Assembly (NCBI RefSeq): GCF_024746795.1
Contig: NZ_CP080524.1
Location: 5,682,001 to 5,746,000 of the forward strand
Direction: 5' to 3'
Source: Mesorhizobium sp. AR10
Lineage (GTDB): Bacteria > Pseudomonadota > Alphaproteobacteria > Rhizobiales > Rhizobiaceae
Length of the DNA stretch: 64,000 nucleotides
The notes under the pieces were generated by a model that was given only the letters and a program-made list of their open reading frames with translations, was not told the origin of the DNA and made no database searches. The translations under genes and the position numbers were made by a program. Of this stretch, positions 1-9,436 are shown piece by piece; the first letter of the stretch is position 1, and every line of letters starts with the position of its first letter.

Positions 1-720
1 CAGATGCTGCTCGAGGTCGAGAACCTGTCGTCGCCGGAGAAGAGCTTCAACAATGTCAGTTTTTCGGTGCGCGCCGGTGAAATCCTCGGCATCGCCGGGC
101 TGATCGGCGCCGGACGCACGGAGCTGGTGCGGGCGATCGCCGGCGCCGATCCGATTTCATCAGGGTCTGTGCGTGTTGCCGGCAAACCAGTGCATCTCAG
201 CGGCCCGGCGGCGGCGATCAAAGCCGGTGTGGTGCTGGTGCCGGAAGACCGCAAGGCGCAAGGCGTGGTGCTCGACCAGACGATCGGCGAAAATTTGGCG
301 TTCGGCAATTTCGACCATGTGGCGCCGAATGGCTGGGTCTTTCCGAAGGCAGTGCAGAAATTCGCCGAGGCCGGCATCTCCAGGCTCGGCGTCAAGGGCA
401 GACCGGGCCAGGCGGTCAGCAAGCTGTCCGGCGGCAACCAGCAGAAGGTGATCATCGCCAAATGGGTGTCGCGGCCGCCCAAGGTGTTTATCCTCGACGA
501 GCCGACGCGCGGCATCGATGTCGGCGCGCGCGCCGCGATCTACGACGTCATCGCCGACCTCGCCCGCTCCGGCATGGCGGTGGTGGTGGTGAGCTCCGAT
601 CTCGAGGAGGTGCTCGGCCTGTCGCATCGCGTGCTGGTGCTGAGCCGCGGCCGCCAGCGCGGCATCCTCGACCGAAGCGAAGCCAGCAACGTTGCCGTCA
701 TGGAACTCGCCACCAGCTAG
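1..720 (+). CDS. Sugar ABC transporter ATP-binding protein (C-terminal part, cut by window start)
   Basis: This is the C-terminal nucleotide-binding domain of a two-domain ribose/xylose-type (RbsA/XylG-like) importer ATPase. The reading frame is open from base 1, so the N-terminal half lies outside the window. Visible are a degenerate Walker A region (GLIGAGRTELV), the signature LSGGNQQKV and the Walker B stretch FILDEPTRGIDVG, all typical of second domains in CUT2 ATPases. It energises import of a monosaccharide or polyol across the inner membrane. Two SDR genes follow on the same strand, so the operon probably imports and oxidises a sugar or polyol. The substrate cannot be told from this fragment. 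Confidence 0.9.
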   Translation, partial: QMLLEVENLSSPEKSFNNVSFSVRAGEILGIAGLIGAGRTELVRAIAGADPISSGSVRVAGKPVHLSGPAAAIKAGVVLVPEDRKAQGVVLDQTIGENLAFGNFDHVAPNGWVFPKAVQKFAEAGISRLGVKGRPGQAVSKLSGGNQQKVIIAKWVSRPPKVFILDEPTRGIDVGARAAIYDVIADLARSGMAVVVVSSDLEEVLGLSHRVLVLSRGRQRGILDRSEASNVAVMELATS

Positions 721-845
721 GACAGCGAATCGGAACAAAGCGCAGCAGGTGATATCCTCCCAGGCACCGGACCGCGCGGGCGTCAGCCAAGGGCTGGCGC
801 CCCTTCATTTCGGGAGGGCCGGCGGTTGGAGGAGAGGAACCGACG

Positions 846-1610
846 ATGACACTATTCGATCTTCATGGGGATGTTGCGCTGGTCACTGGCGCCGGCAGCG
901 GCATCGGGCAAGCGATCGCCATTGGCCTCGCCGAAGCCGGCGCCGACATTGCTTGTTTCGGCCACACCTCCAAGGGTGGGCTGGAGGAGACGGCGCACAG
1001 GATTGCAGCACTCGGCCGCAAGGCATTGGTGCTGACCGGCACGGTAACTTCGGAGACCGATCTCGCAGCCGCGATCGAGCGCACGGAAACCGAACTCGGC
1101 GCGCTGACCATCGCCGTCAACAATGCCGGCATTGCCGGAGCCGAGCCGGCCGAGACGCTGTCGCTGGAGAAGTGGCAGAAGATCTACGACGTCAATGTCA
1201 GCGGCGTGTTCCTGTCCTGCCAGGCCGAGGCGCGCGCAATGCTGGCGCGGCGCAAGGGATCGATCATCAACATCGCCTCGATGTCGGGTTCTATCGTCAA
1301 CCGCGGTTTGACCCAGGCGCATTACAATTCATCGAAGGCCGCCGTCATCCACATGTCGAAGAGCCTCGCCATGGAATGGGCGGATCGCGGTCTGCGCGTC
1401 AATGTGGTGAGCCCCGGCTACACGCTGACACCGATGAACAAGCGTCCGGAAGTCGCCGAACAGGTGAAGATCTTCGAGCGCGACACCCCGATGGGGCGCA
1501 TGGCGACGCCGGAGGAGATGGTCGGCCCGACCGTGTTCCTGGCCAGCCGCGCCGCGAGTTTCGTCACCGGCATCGACCTCATCGTCGATGGCGGCTTTGT
1601 CTGCTGGTAG
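846..1610 (+). CDS. SDR family NAD(P)-dependent oxidoreductase
   Basis: A 254-residue classical short-chain dehydrogenase. It shows the N-terminal dinucleotide-binding motif TGAGSGIG, the NNAG motif, and the catalytic Ser with YNSSK (Tyr-xxx-Lys). A purine-rich RBS (GAGGAGAGGAA) precedes the ATG. The length and the C-terminal DGGFVCW are typical of cytosolic sugar or polyol dehydrogenases of the gluconate/sorbose/arabinitol reductase type. It lies between a sugar ABC ATPase and a second SDR, which supports a catabolic role on the imported carbohydrate. The exact substrate is not inferable. Confidence 0.85.
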   Translation: MTLFDLHGDVALVTGAGSGIGQAIAIGLAEAGADIACFGHTSKGGLEETAHRIAALGRKALVLTGTVTSETDLAAAIERTETELGALTIAVNNAGIAGAEPAETLSLEKWQKIYDVNVSGVFLSCQAEARAMLARRKGSIINIASMSGSIVNRGLTQAHYNSSKAAVIHMSKSLAMEWADRGLRVNVVSPGYTLTPMNKRPEVAEQVKIFERDTPMGRMATPEEMVGPTVFLASRAASFVTGIDLIVDGGFVCW

Positions 1611-1618
1611 GAGAAAAA

Positions 1619-2404
1619 ATGCAGAAGCGTTTTGAGGGAAAGACGGCGGTCATCACAGGTGCCAGCGGCGGCATTGGTGCTGCGATGGCGAAACGCTTCG
1701 CGGCTGAAGGTGCTGCCGTCGTCGTCAGCGCCATCGACCCGCGCGTCGACGAGGTTGCCGCCAGCCTGAAGGCGGCGGGTGCCAAGGTCGCGTCGATGCG
1801 GATCGACGTGACCAAAAAAGATGAGGTCACTGCCCTCTACGATCTGGCCGAGCAACAGTTCGGCCGCGTCGACATCTCCGTGCAGAATGCCGGTGTCATC
1901 ACCATCGCCAGGATCGAGGCGATGACCGAGGCCGAGTGGGACAAGGTGATGGCGGTCAATACCAAGGGCGTGTTTCTGTGCTGCCAGGAGGCGATCGCGC
2001 GCATCCGCAAGCATGGCGATGGCGGCCGGCTGATCAACACCGCATCCGGCCAGGCGCGGCAGGGTTTCATCTTCACACCGCACTATGCGGCGTCGAAATT
2101 CGGCGTCGTCGGCATCACCCAGAGCCTGGCCAAGGAAGTGGCGAAGGAGAAGATCACCGTCAACGCCATCTGCCCCGGCATCATCGACACCGACATGTGG
2201 GCCTATAACGACGCCGCATGGGGCAGACTGATGGGCGACTACAAGCCCGGCGAGTTGATGGCCGAATGGGTCAAGAACATCCCGATGGGTCGCGCCGGCA
2301 GTGGCGAAGACGTTTCGGGCCTGGTCAGCTTTCTCGCCAGCGACGACGCGACCTACATCACCGGCCAGACCATCAACGTCGATGGCGGCCTGATCATGTC
2401 GTGA
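1619..2404 (+). CDS. SDR family NAD(P)-dependent oxidoreductase (polyol/sugar dehydrogenase-like)
   Basis: A 261-residue short-chain dehydrogenase starting 8 bases after the preceding SDR stop; the RBS (TAGGAGA) overlaps that stop codon. Motifs are TGASGGIG, QNAG in place of the usual NNAG, and YAASK at the active site. It resembles sorbitol/galactitol-type dehydrogenases in length and in its DGGLIMS end. The tight spacing means it is co-transcribed with the upstream SDR, and it is probably the last gene of the operon. A reading frame extends further upstream but overlaps the first SDR, so the RBS-associated ATG was chosen. Confidence 0.85.
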   Translation: MQKRFEGKTAVITGASGGIGAAMAKRFAAEGAAVVVSAIDPRVDEVAASLKAAGAKVASMRIDVTKKDEVTALYDLAEQQFGRVDISVQNAGVITIARIEAMTEAEWDKVMAVNTKGVFLCCQEAIARIRKHGDGGRLINTASGQARQGFIFTPHYAASKFGVVGITQSLAKEVAKEKITVNAICPGIIDTDMWAYNDAAWGRLMGDYKPGELMAEWVKNIPMGRAGSGEDVSGLVSFLASDDATYITGQTINVDGGLIMS

Positions 2405-2825
2405 GGACACCGGAACGGCCGTGCGCCGTTCGAATTGCACGCAGAAATAGCAATATGCGTTGCGCGGCATAGACGTTGGTATATATAATTTCATCCCATG
2501 AAACGGCTTTGGCGAGATGGGGCTTGCCAGGTTGACAGCCGAGATCATGGGACCTTGATGGCTCGCACGTCTCAGAGCGCCGCATGAGCGGCGATCGTTC
2601 CGCGGATGATTGCTCGCGCAGCAATCCATCTGATGCCATGACGCGATCCCCTCCGACACCACATCTTCAAGAGATTGAGCACCAACCGTTCTGCGCCGGC
2701 ATCAGCACCGGCAGCAGTGTGGTGCCAGCGGCCTTGCGCAACGACGAGCTTTTCCAACACAATCAAAAAAAGACGCAAGAAGGGAACGACTAAGAACTTC
2801 CACATGGTTTCACAGGAGAACATGC
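2405..2825. other. Intergenic region before tmoX
   Basis: About 420 bases without a convincing gene; the short reading frames here lack an RBS and family features. It contains the AT-rich stretch and the TTTCA-TCCCA-TGAAA dyad listed separately. It ends with the tmoX RBS (AGGAGAA). It is likely the long leader or promoter region of the transporter operon. Confidence 0.6.
2487..2503. promoter_or_regulatory. Candidate operator: AATTTCA motif and TTTCA/TGAAA dyad upstream of tmoX
   Basis: The bases read AATTTCATCCCATGAAA, with a perfect 5-5-5 inverted repeat at 2489-2503 next to an AT-rich run (ATATATAATT). The AATTTCAY part recurs upstream of tmm, dmmD, the small-membrane-protein operon and tdm. 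It lies about 320 bases before the tmoX start, so its link to tmoX is less certain than for the other copies. Confidence 0.4.
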
Positions 2826-3800
2826 ATGTCATTTCGGAGTGTGATTTCGAGCCTATCAATGGGAGCCTTCGCACTTGCCGCGGCAAGTGCACTGACGCCT
2901 TCGGCCCAAGCGGCGGCGCCTGAATCAAACGACCCTATCAAGATCGCGCTGTTCGACTGGACCAGTGTCAATCTGAACGCCAAGATTCTTGGCGGCATCT
3001 TGGAAAAGCTCGGCTACACCGTCGAATACCCGACCGCCGATTATCTCTCCAGCCTGACCACCGGCCTCACCAATGGCGATCTCGATGTCGGCATGGAGTT
3101 CTGGGACACGACGGCCGGCGAAGCCATGAAGGCTTCCGATGCGACCGGCCAAACCGAGCGCCTCGGCAAGCTTGGACCCAAGGCCAAGGAAGAATGGTGG
3201 TTTCCCGAATACATGAAGGAAAAATGCCCCGGCCTGCCGAACTGGGAAGCGCTGAAGGATCCGAAATGCGCCGAGGCGTTCTCGACCGCCGAAACGGCGC
3301 CGAACGGCCGCTATCTCGGCGGCCCCGTGACATGGGAAGGCTTTGACGACGAACGCGTCGTCGCGCTGAAACTGCCCTTCACCGTCATCCATGCCGGCAC
3401 CGACGCGGCGATGTTCGCCGAACTGGATTCGGCCTATCAGCGCAAGGCGCCGATCATGCTGTGGATCTATTCGCCGCATTGGGCGCCGGCCAAGTACAAG
3501 GGCGAGTGGGTAGAATTCCCCGAATATACGCCGGAGTGCTACACCGACCCGAAATGGGGCGGGAACCCCGACGCCAAATATGATTGCGGCAAGCCGCATG
3601 GTGAGATCTGGAAATATTCCTGGGCCGGCATGAAGGACAAATGGCCGGTCGCCTACAAGGTGGCGAAAGCCTACACGGTCGACACCGACGAGCTCAATAA
3701 GATGAGTGGCGAGATCGATCTCGAAGGCAAGACGCCGGAAGAGGTCGCCGCCGCCTGGATCGCCGCCCACGAAGCCGACTGGAAAGCCTGGGCGCAGTGA
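2826..3800 (+). CDS. tmoX: TMAO/betaine-type ABC transporter substrate-binding protein (TmoX-like)
   Basis: A 324-residue periplasmic solute-binding protein of the OpuAC/ProX family. Residues 1-29 form a signal peptide ending AQA. The mature protein starts with an IKIALFDWTSVNLNAKI-type strand and is rich in Trp and acidic residues (EFWDT, EEWWFPEY, YSPHWAP), as expected for an aromatic cage around a quaternary or methylated amine. Choline, glycine betaine and TMAO binders share this fold. Adjacency to tmm and a complete methylamine pathway favours trimethylamine N-oxide, as for TmoX of marine Roseobacters. ATPase and permease genes follow at once. The start has a clear RBS (ACAGGAGAA). Confidence 0.8.
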   Translation: MSFRSVISSLSMGAFALAAASALTPSAQAAAPESNDPIKIALFDWTSVNLNAKILGGILEKLGYTVEYPTADYLSSLTTGLTNGDLDVGMEFWDTTAGEAMKASDATGQTERLGKLGPKAKEEWWFPEYMKEKCPGLPNWEALKDPKCAEAFSTAETAPNGRYLGGPVTWEGFDDERVVALKLPFTVIHAGTDAAMFAELDSAYQRKAPIMLWIYSPHWAPAKYKGEWVEFPEYTPECYTDPKWGGNPDAKYDCGKPHGEIWKYSWAGMKDKWPVAYKVAKAYTVDTDELNKMSGEIDLEGKTPEEVAAAWIAAHEADWKAWAQ

Positions 3801-3866
3801 TCGTTCCGACTGGAGGACCCGGCCCTTGTGGTCGGGTCTCTATCCCTATTCCAGAAGGACGATCGC

Positions 3867-4946
3867 ATGACGGAAGCGACTGAACAGGTGCCGAATGCCG
3901 CGGTCAAGGATGCCCGCCTGATAAAGCTTGCCTGCCGCAATGTCTGGAAGCTGTTCGGATCGAACGCCGCCAGTTTCATCCGCCAGCGCGACGGCAAAGC
4001 CAGTATGGCTGATATCGCCGCGGCCGGGCTGGTCGGCGCAGTGCGCGCCGTCGACCTCGAAATCCGCCAGGGCGAGATCTTCATCATCATGGGCCTTTCC
4101 GGCTCCGGCAAATCGACGCTGGTGCGCTGCATGTCGCGGCTGGTCGAGCCGACGCATGGGAAGGTCGAATTCGAGGGCAAGGATCTCTTGAAGATTTCCG
4201 ATGCCGCACTGATCGAATTGCGGCGCCACCGCATGGGCATGGTGTTCCAGAATTTTGCTCTGCTGCCGCATCTCAACGTGCTGGAGAACATCGCCTTTCC
4301 GCTCAGCATCCAGGGGCAGGACCGGCCGACACGCGAAGCACGGGCGCGTGAAGTCATCGAACTCGTCGGCCTGCGCGGCCGCGAGCATTTCTATCCGCGC
4401 GAGCTTTCCGGCGGCCAGCAGCAGCGCGTCGGCATCGCCCGCAGCCTCGCCACCAAGCCGGAGATCTGGTTCCTCGACGAGCCGTTTTCGGCGCTCGATC
4501 CACTGATCCGTCGTGAGATGCAGGACGAGTTGATGCGGCTGCAGACCATGCTGCACAAGACCATCGTCTTCATCACCCATGATTTCGACGAAGCCATAAG
4601 GCTGGCCGACCGCATCGCCATCATGAAGGACGGCGAGGTCATCCAGATCGGTACGCCGGAACAACTGGTGGTCAACCCGGCGACCGACTACGTCGCCGAA
4701 TTCACCCGCGACGTCGACCGCGCCAAGGTGATCTCGGCGAGGAGCCTGATGCGCGCCTGCGAAGGCGCGGCGCATGGCGGCACGGTGGCGCCGGAGACCA
4801 AGATCGCAAGTTTTTCAGCAAGCATCGTCTCCGCCGGCAAGCCGTTCGCGGTGGTCAACGGCAGCGGCAAGCCGATCGGCGAGGTGACGCCGCAAGCGGT
4901 AATCGATCTTCTGGCCGGCATCGAACGTCCGGGGGCCGGCGCATGA
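3867..4946 (+). CDS. tmoV: TMAO/betaine ABC transporter ATP-binding protein (TmoV-like)
   Basis: A 359-residue ATPase of the ProV/OpuAA type. Walker A is GLSGSGKST (residues 76-84), the signature LSGGQQQR starts at 180, Walker B is WFLDEP (201-206), and a C-terminal extension of roughly 80 residues follows the core. It powers uptake with the adjacent binding protein and permease. The start used is the ATG after AGAAGGACGATCGC; an upstream in-frame ATG lacks an RBS. Its 3' end overlaps the permease start by ATGA, indicating translational coupling. Specificity for TMAO over glycine betaine or choline is inferred from the gene neighbourhood only. Confidence 0.85.
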   Translation: MTEATEQVPNAAVKDARLIKLACRNVWKLFGSNAASFIRQRDGKASMADIAAAGLVGAVRAVDLEIRQGEIFIIMGLSGSGKSTLVRCMSRLVEPTHGKVEFEGKDLLKISDAALIELRRHRMGMVFQNFALLPHLNVLENIAFPLSIQGQDRPTREARAREVIELVGLRGREHFYPRELSGGQQQRVGIARSLATKPEIWFLDEPFSALDPLIRREMQDELMRLQTMLHKTIVFITHDFDEAIRLADRIAIMKDGEVIQIGTPEQLVVNPATDYVAEFTRDVDRAKVISARSLMRACEGAAHGGTVAPETKIASFSASIVSAGKPFAVVNGSGKPIGEVTPQAVIDLLAGIERPGAGA

Positions 4947-6925
4947 CGGTGACGGCAAGCGCCAGCGCGGCGAGATCGCGTCCGGTTCAGGTCTGGCTGC
5001 TGGTCTGGGCCTCCGCGCTCGCCGCAGTGCTTGCCGTCTTCCTTCTGCAGGACAGAATGCCCTGGGCGGTCAACTATCCGGCCGAAGCGACCATCCCCGT
5101 CGCCGACTGGGTCAGCGCGCTGATGCGCTGGATGAAGTCGAACCTGTCCTGGCTGACGCGATCGATCACCGCGGTGCTCGGCGTTCCCCTTGATTTCGCG
5201 CTCAATCTCTTGGCCAAGAATTTTAAGATCGGCCATGGCGCGGACGCCTATGTTTTGCCACGCCTGTCCTGGGTCGGCGTTTGCGTCGCTGCATATCTTG
5301 CCGGTCGTGCCGCCGGCGGCTGGAAACTTGGCGCGCTGGTCGGCGGCTGCTTTCTCTACATCGCGCTGTTCGGCCAGTGGACCAACGCCATGCTGACGCT
5401 CGGGTTGATCTCGATCGCCGTGCCGTTCTGCATCGTCACCGGCCTGTTCGCCGGCATCTGGGCCTGGCGCAAGCCGTGGGCCGAGAAGCTGATCATCTCC
5501 CCTGCCCTCGACTTGATGCAGACGATCCCGACCTTTGCCTATCTGATCCCGATGTTGCTCCTGTTCGGCAACAGCCCGGTTTCGGCGATGATCGCGACCG
5601 CCATCTTCGCCACGCCGCCGATGGTGCGGGCGACGATGCTGGGCCTGTCACGGGTACCGTCCGAGATCGACGACTTCAGCGAGATGGCCGGCTGCACGGC
5701 GCGGCAGAAACTGTGGCGGGTGCTGCTCCCTTCGGCGCGGCCAACGCTGATGGTCGGCGTCAACCAGGTCATCATGCTGGCGCTCAACATGGTGATCATC
5801 GCTTCGATGATCGGCGCCGGCGGCCTCGGCTACGACGTGCTGCTGGCGCTGCGGGCGCTGAAGGTCGGCGAGGCGATGGAAGCCGGTCTCGCCATCGTCG
5901 CGCTGGCCATCGCGCTCGACCGGCTGAGCCAGGCGATCGCCCACAACCATGCCAAGGGACATGTCCACCAAGAGGCCAGCCCCAGCTTCTGGCGGCGCTA
6001 TCCCAATTTGACGCTGGCGGTTCTCATCCTTGCCGTCACCACGCTGCTTGGCCTGTTCGTGCCGGCCTTCGCGGCGGTGCCGAAGGCGATCACCTTCACC
6101 ACGGCGCCGCTGTGGAAGGCCGCTGTGAGCTGGATCACCATCAACTTCTTCGACACCATCGAGATGTTCCGGGTTGCGCTCATCCTCAACGTGCTGAACC
6201 CGGTGCGCGCCTTCTGCGAAGGGTTCCCATGGCTGGGCGCGGTGGCTCTGCTCGGCCTTGCCGGCTACCAGCTCGGCGGCCTGCGGCTTGCCGCCCTGGT
6301 CGCCGTGCTGACCGCTTTCTGTGCCGTCACCGGCCTTTGGGAGAAGACCATGGCGACGGTCTATCTCTGCGGCATCTCTGCCTTCATCGCATGCCTGATC
6401 GGCATTCCGATCGGGCTGATGGCATCGCGCAGCGACCGTTTCGAGAAGATCGTCACGCCGATCATCGACACGCTGCAGGTGCTGCCGTCCTTCTGCTTCA
6501 TCATTCCGGTGGTGATGCTGTTTCGGGTCGGCGACGTCACCGCGATGATCGCCACCGTCGCCTTCGCCGTGGTGCCGGCCATCCGCTACACCAATCACGG
6601 CATCAGGCAGGTGCCGCCGGCGCTGATCGAGGCAGCGAAGGTTTCGGGCTGCACAAAGCGCCAGACGTTCCTGCGCGTGCAACTGCCGCTGGCGCTGCCC
6701 GAGATCATGCTCGGCGTCAACCAGACGATCCTGATGGCGCTGGCGATGATCATCATCTGCGCCATGGTCGGCACGCGCGATCTCGGCCAGGAGGTATTCA
6801 TTGCGCTCTCCAAAGCCGATTCCGGCCGCGGCATCGTGGCCGGGTTGGCCATCGCCTTCATCGGCATCGTCGCGGACCGGCTGTTCAACGCCTGGACGGC
6901 AAAGGCCAGGGCGAGGCTGGGATAG
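4943..6925 (+). CDS. tmoW: TMAO/betaine ABC transporter permease, double-domain fusion (TmoW-like)
   Basis: A 660-residue integral membrane protein built from two ProW-like permease domains in tandem. Each half carries a recognisable ABC-permease loop: EIDDFSEMAGCTARQKLWRV in the first and ALIEAAKVSGCTKRQTFLRV in the second. Each is followed by a LPxAxPxxMxGVNQ stretch and several hydrophobic segments. Ordinary ProW proteins have one such domain (about 280-350 residues) and act as homodimers, so this fusion would supply both membrane subunits in one chain. It overlaps tmoV by ATGA and converges on tmm, with a 16-base gap. Confidence 0.85.
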   Translation: MTVTASASAARSRPVQVWLLVWASALAAVLAVFLLQDRMPWAVNYPAEATIPVADWVSALMRWMKSNLSWLTRSITAVLGVPLDFALNLLAKNFKIGHGADAYVLPRLSWVGVCVAAYLAGRAAGGWKLGALVGGCFLYIALFGQWTNAMLTLGLISIAVPFCIVTGLFAGIWAWRKPWAEKLIISPALDLMQTIPTFAYLIPMLLLFGNSPVSAMIATAIFATPPMVRATMLGLSRVPSEIDDFSEMAGCTARQKLWRVLLPSARPTLMVGVNQVIMLALNMVIIASMIGAGGLGYDVLLALRALKVGEAMEAGLAIVALAIALDRLSQAIAHNHAKGHVHQEASPSFWRRYPNLTLAVLILAVTTLLGLFVPAFAAVPKAITFTTAPLWKAAVSWITINFFDTIEMFRVALILNVLNPVRAFCEGFPWLGAVALLGLAGYQLGGLRLAALVAVLTAFCAVTGLWEKTMATVYLCGISAFIACLIGIPIGLMASRSDRFEKIVTPIIDTLQVLPSFCFIIPVVMLFRVGDVTAMIATVAFAVVPAIRYTNHGIRQVPPALIEAAKVSGCTKRQTFLRVQLPLALPEIMLGVNQTILMALAMIIICAMVGTRDLGQEVFIALSKADSGRGIVAGLAIAFIGIVADRLFNAWTAKARARLG

Positions 6926-6941
6926 ATTTGAGGCGCGACGG

Positions 6942-8300
6942 TTATTCCGCCGCCACCCCTTTCACCGCGAGATAGCTCTCCATCGAATCGTCCAGCGCCT
7001 GCAGCCACGGCGTGTGGTGCAGCGGCGCCATGGTGCCGGTCATCAGCGAGCGGTACGCATGGTCGCGGAAGCTCATAATGTCTTCCGCCTTGTGGTGTTC
7101 CCATTCCATGAAGGTCTGGTTGGTCGCCTCGACGTCGAAGCCGGGATAGTCGGTCTGCTCCATCAGCTCCTTGGTGTAGTCGCCCTGGAACCAGATCATC
7201 TGCTCGGCATCTTCCAGCGTTTCCTCGCGTGCCCGCCATTTCGCGCCATGCGCTGCCATCGCCTCGGCCGAAGGCAGTTTGATGCGGCCCATGATGACGT
7301 CGCGGGCGAACCAGGCCTGCGCGTCGAACATGTTGAAGGTGTAGAACTGGTCCTGCATGCCGATGAAGGACAGTTTCGGGTTCTTCTCCCAGACGACGCC
7401 CTCATAGAGGCCGTCCGGCCACATGCGGTTGGCGGTCTTGAGCTTCAGTTCCTCGGTTAGGAACGGGAACGAGTGCAGATAGCCCGTGCACAGGATGATG
7501 GCGTCGACATCCTTTGATGTGCCGTCCTTGAAGTGCGCGGTCTTGCCGACGACCTTCTGCAGCAGCGGCACTTCCTTCCAATTCTCCGGCCATTTGAAAC
7601 CCATCGGCTTCGAGCGGTAGCTGGAGGTGATCGATTTGGCGCCGTATTTGTAGCATTGCGAGCCGATGTCCTCGGCTGAATAGGAGCGGCCGATAATCAG
7701 GATATCCTTGCCCTTGAATTCCATGGCGTCGCGGAAATCATGGCTGTGCAGGATGCGGCCGTTGAAGGTGGCGAAGCCCTCGAAATAAGGAACGTTGGGC
7801 ACGGAGAAATGCCCGGAAGCGACGACGACGTTGTCGAACTCTTCGGAGTAGGTGACGTCGTTGGTGCGGTCATGCGCGGTGACGGTGAATTTCTTCGTCG
7901 CCTCGGAGAAGGTCACCATGCGCACCGGGCTGTTGAAGCGCACCCATTTGCGCACGCCGGATTTTTCGACGCGGCCCTTGATGTAATCCCACAGCACGGC
8001 GCGCGGCGGATAGGAGCCGATCGGGCGGCCGAAATGCTCCTCGAATGTGTAGTCGGCGAACTCCAGGCATTCCTTCGGTCCGTTCGACCAGAGGTAGCGG
8101 TACATCGAACCGTGCACCGGATCGCCATGCTCGTCGAGGCCGGTGCGCCAGGTGTAGTTCCACAGGCCACCCCAGTCGGACTGCTTTTCGAAGCAGACGA
8201 TTTCGGGAATATCCGCGCCCTTGTCGGCAGCCGACTTGAAGGCCCTGAGCTGCGCCATGCCGGACGGTCCGGCTCCGATGACGGCAACACGACTTTTCAT
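6942..8300 (-). CDS. tmm: Trimethylamine monooxygenase (flavin-containing monooxygenase)
   Basis: A 452-residue FMO that oxidises trimethylamine to TMAO with NADPH and O2. The FAD motif is GAGPSG (9-14). The FMO fingerprint FxGxxxHxxxF is [11 protein letters not shown] (179-189), and the NADPH motif is [10 protein letters not shown] (204-213). Asn73 (SNGPKE) and Tyr207 match residues I recall as functionally important in bacterial TMA monooxygenases. Length and the W-rich N-terminus fit bacterial Tmm rather than Baeyer-Villiger enzymes. An RBS (GGGAGG) precedes the ATG. It is divergent from an XRE-cupin regulator and sits between the TMAO importer and the dimethylamine monooxygenase operon. 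Confidence 0.93.
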   Translation of the reverse strand: MKSRVAVIGAGPSGMAQLRAFKSAADKGADIPEIVCFEKQSDWGGLWNYTWRTGLDEHGDPVHGSMYRYLWSNGPKECLEFADYTFEEHFGRPIGSYPPRAVLWDYIKGRVEKSGVRKWVRFNSPVRMVTFSEATKKFTVTAHDRTNDVTYSEEFDNVVVASGHFSVPNVPYFEGFATFNGRILHSHDFRDAMEFKGKDILIIGRSYSAEDIGSQCYKYGAKSITSSYRSKPMGFKWPENWKEVPLLQKVVGKTAHFKDGTSKDVDAIILCTGYLHSFPFLTEELKLKTANRMWPDGLYEGVVWEKNPKLSFIGMQDQFYTFNMFDAQAWFARDVIMGRIKLPSAEAMAAHGAKWRAREETLEDAEQMIWFQGDYTKELMEQTDYPGFDVEATNQTFMEWEHHKAEDIMSFRDHAYRSLMTGTMAPLHHTPWLQALDDSMESYLAVKGVAAE

Positions 8301-8336
8301 TCCGGGCCTCCCGATCTCTTTTTCTCTAACGAAACA

Positions 8337-8351
8337 AATTTCACTGACAGG
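8337..8351. promoter_or_regulatory. Shared AATTTCAY-N5-AGG motif upstream of tmm
   Basis: AATTTCACTGACAGG lies 37 bases upstream of the tmm start codon. On the coding strand it reads CCTGTCAGTGAAATT. It is nearly identical to sites before dmmD and tdm. The position next to the start suggests an operator or activator site of the divergent XRE-cupin regulator, or a core promoter element. Confidence 0.5.
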
Positions 8352-8516
8352 ACAGTAATTGCCCCTTTGAAGCTGTCAACAGGCCTTGTGGCAAAACTTC
8401 GTTTCGCCGCGGCAACTTCTGGTGAAAAGCGGGGATAGAGGGCGTCGGGAAAATACGGGGATCGACCGCAATTGGCTTGTTGTGGCGGTTGCGCTCCTGT
8501 ATCGGCACCGAATATG

Positions 8517-8531
8517 TTCACCTTGAGTGAA
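8517..8531. promoter_or_regulatory. Dyad before the XRE-cupin regulator gene
   Basis: TTCAC-CTTGA-GTGAA is a perfect 5-5-5 inverted repeat 22 bases before the regulator start. The half-site TTCAC/GTGAA matches the TTTCAC element found before tmm and other genes of the island, so it may be an autoregulatory site. The RBS of the regulator (AGAGGGGG) follows. Confidence 0.4.
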
Positions 8532-8553
8532 ATAAATCCGCAGAGGGGGCGAC

Positions 8554-9267
8554 ATGGCGAAGAAGATTTCCGATCCCGAGCCAGCTGCCGCCGCGGCCAA
8601 AGCCAAGCCGTTGCCGAAGGCCGCCGACGGACGAACCATCCGGGCGCCGCTGACCCAGAATCCGCACGCCATTCGCGACACCCGCGAGAAAGTGCTGGAA
8701 GTCGCGATCGGCCGCGAGGTGCGGGCGTTCCGCAAGAAGCTCGGCATCACCGTCGCCGATCTGGCGGTTGCCACCGACATTTCGCTGGGCATGCTGTCGA
8801 AGATCGAAAACGGCATCACCTCACCGTCGCTGACCACGCTGCAGGCGCTGTCGCGGGCGCTCGGTGTTCCGGTCACCGCCTTCTTCCGCCGTTTCGAGGA
8901 AGAGCGCAGCGCTGTCTTCGTCAAGGCCGGAGAAGGGCTGGATGTCGAGCGCCGCGGCACGCGCGCCGGCCACCAGTACAATCTGCTCGGCCATATCGGC
9001 TCCAACACCAGCGGTGTCGTCGTCGAACCGTATCTGATCACGCTGACAGAGGATTCCGATGTGTTTCCGACCTTCCAGCATGAGGGCATGGAGTTCCTCT
9101 ACATGCTGGAGGGCGAGGTGGTTTACCGGCACGGCAGCAACCTCTACCCGATGAAGCCCGGCGACAGCCTGTTCTTCGATGCCGATGCGCCGCATGGGCC
9201 GGAAAAGTTGACACAGCTGCCGATGCGCTATCTCTCGATCATCTGCTATCCGCAGAGCGCGGGCTGA
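8554..9267 (+). CDS. XRE family transcriptional regulator with cupin domain
   Basis: A 237-residue regulator. After a low-complexity Ala/Lys-rich N-terminus there is an XRE helix-turn-helix (about residues 54-109, with VADLAVATDISLGMLSKIENG). A C-terminal cupin domain (about 165-235, with QHEGMEFLYMLEGEV and PGDSLFFDADAPHGP) is the likely ligand sensor. This family often controls amine or polyamine catabolism. It is divergent from tmm, so it is the best candidate regulator of the methylated-amine island, probably sensing TMA, TMAO or a product. Whether it activates or represses cannot be read from the sequence. Confidence 0.88.
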   Translation: MAKKISDPEPAAAAAKAKPLPKAADGRTIRAPLTQNPHAIRDTREKVLEVAIGREVRAFRKKLGITVADLAVATDISLGMLSKIENGITSPSLTTLQALSRALGVPVTAFFRRFEEERSAVFVKAGEGLDVERRGTRAGHQYNLLGHIGSNTSGVVVEPYLITLTEDSDVFPTFQHEGMEFLYMLEGEVVYRHGSNLYPMKPGDSLFFDADAPHGPEKLTQLPMRYLSIICYPQSAG

Positions 9268-9282
9268 GCGGAACGCGGGCAG

Positions 9283-9430
9283 CCCCCTCACCCGGATTGC
9301 CAACCGAATTGCAAAAGGCAATTCGGGGCAATCCGACCTCTCCCCGAGGGGAGAGGAGGCTGGCATCAGCGTTGGCGATCTCTTCTCCCCTCGGGGAGAA
9401 GGTGGCCGCGAAGCGGCCGGATGAGGGGGC
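9283..9430. repeat. GC-rich inverted repeat with CTCCCC/GGGGAG hairpins
   Basis: Between the convergent regulator and dmmC. CCCCCTCA on the left mirrors TGAGGGGG on the right. Inside are two short palindromes, CTCTCCCC-GA-GGGGAGAG (9338-9355) and a CTTCTCCCC/GGGGAGAAG hairpin (9382-9401), and an AATTGC/GCAATT segment. The same design recurs at 26493-26669, 36170-36321 and 57049-57202. It probably acts as a bidirectional terminator or a dispersed element. Confidence 0.65.
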
Positions 9431-9436
9431 CTTGCT

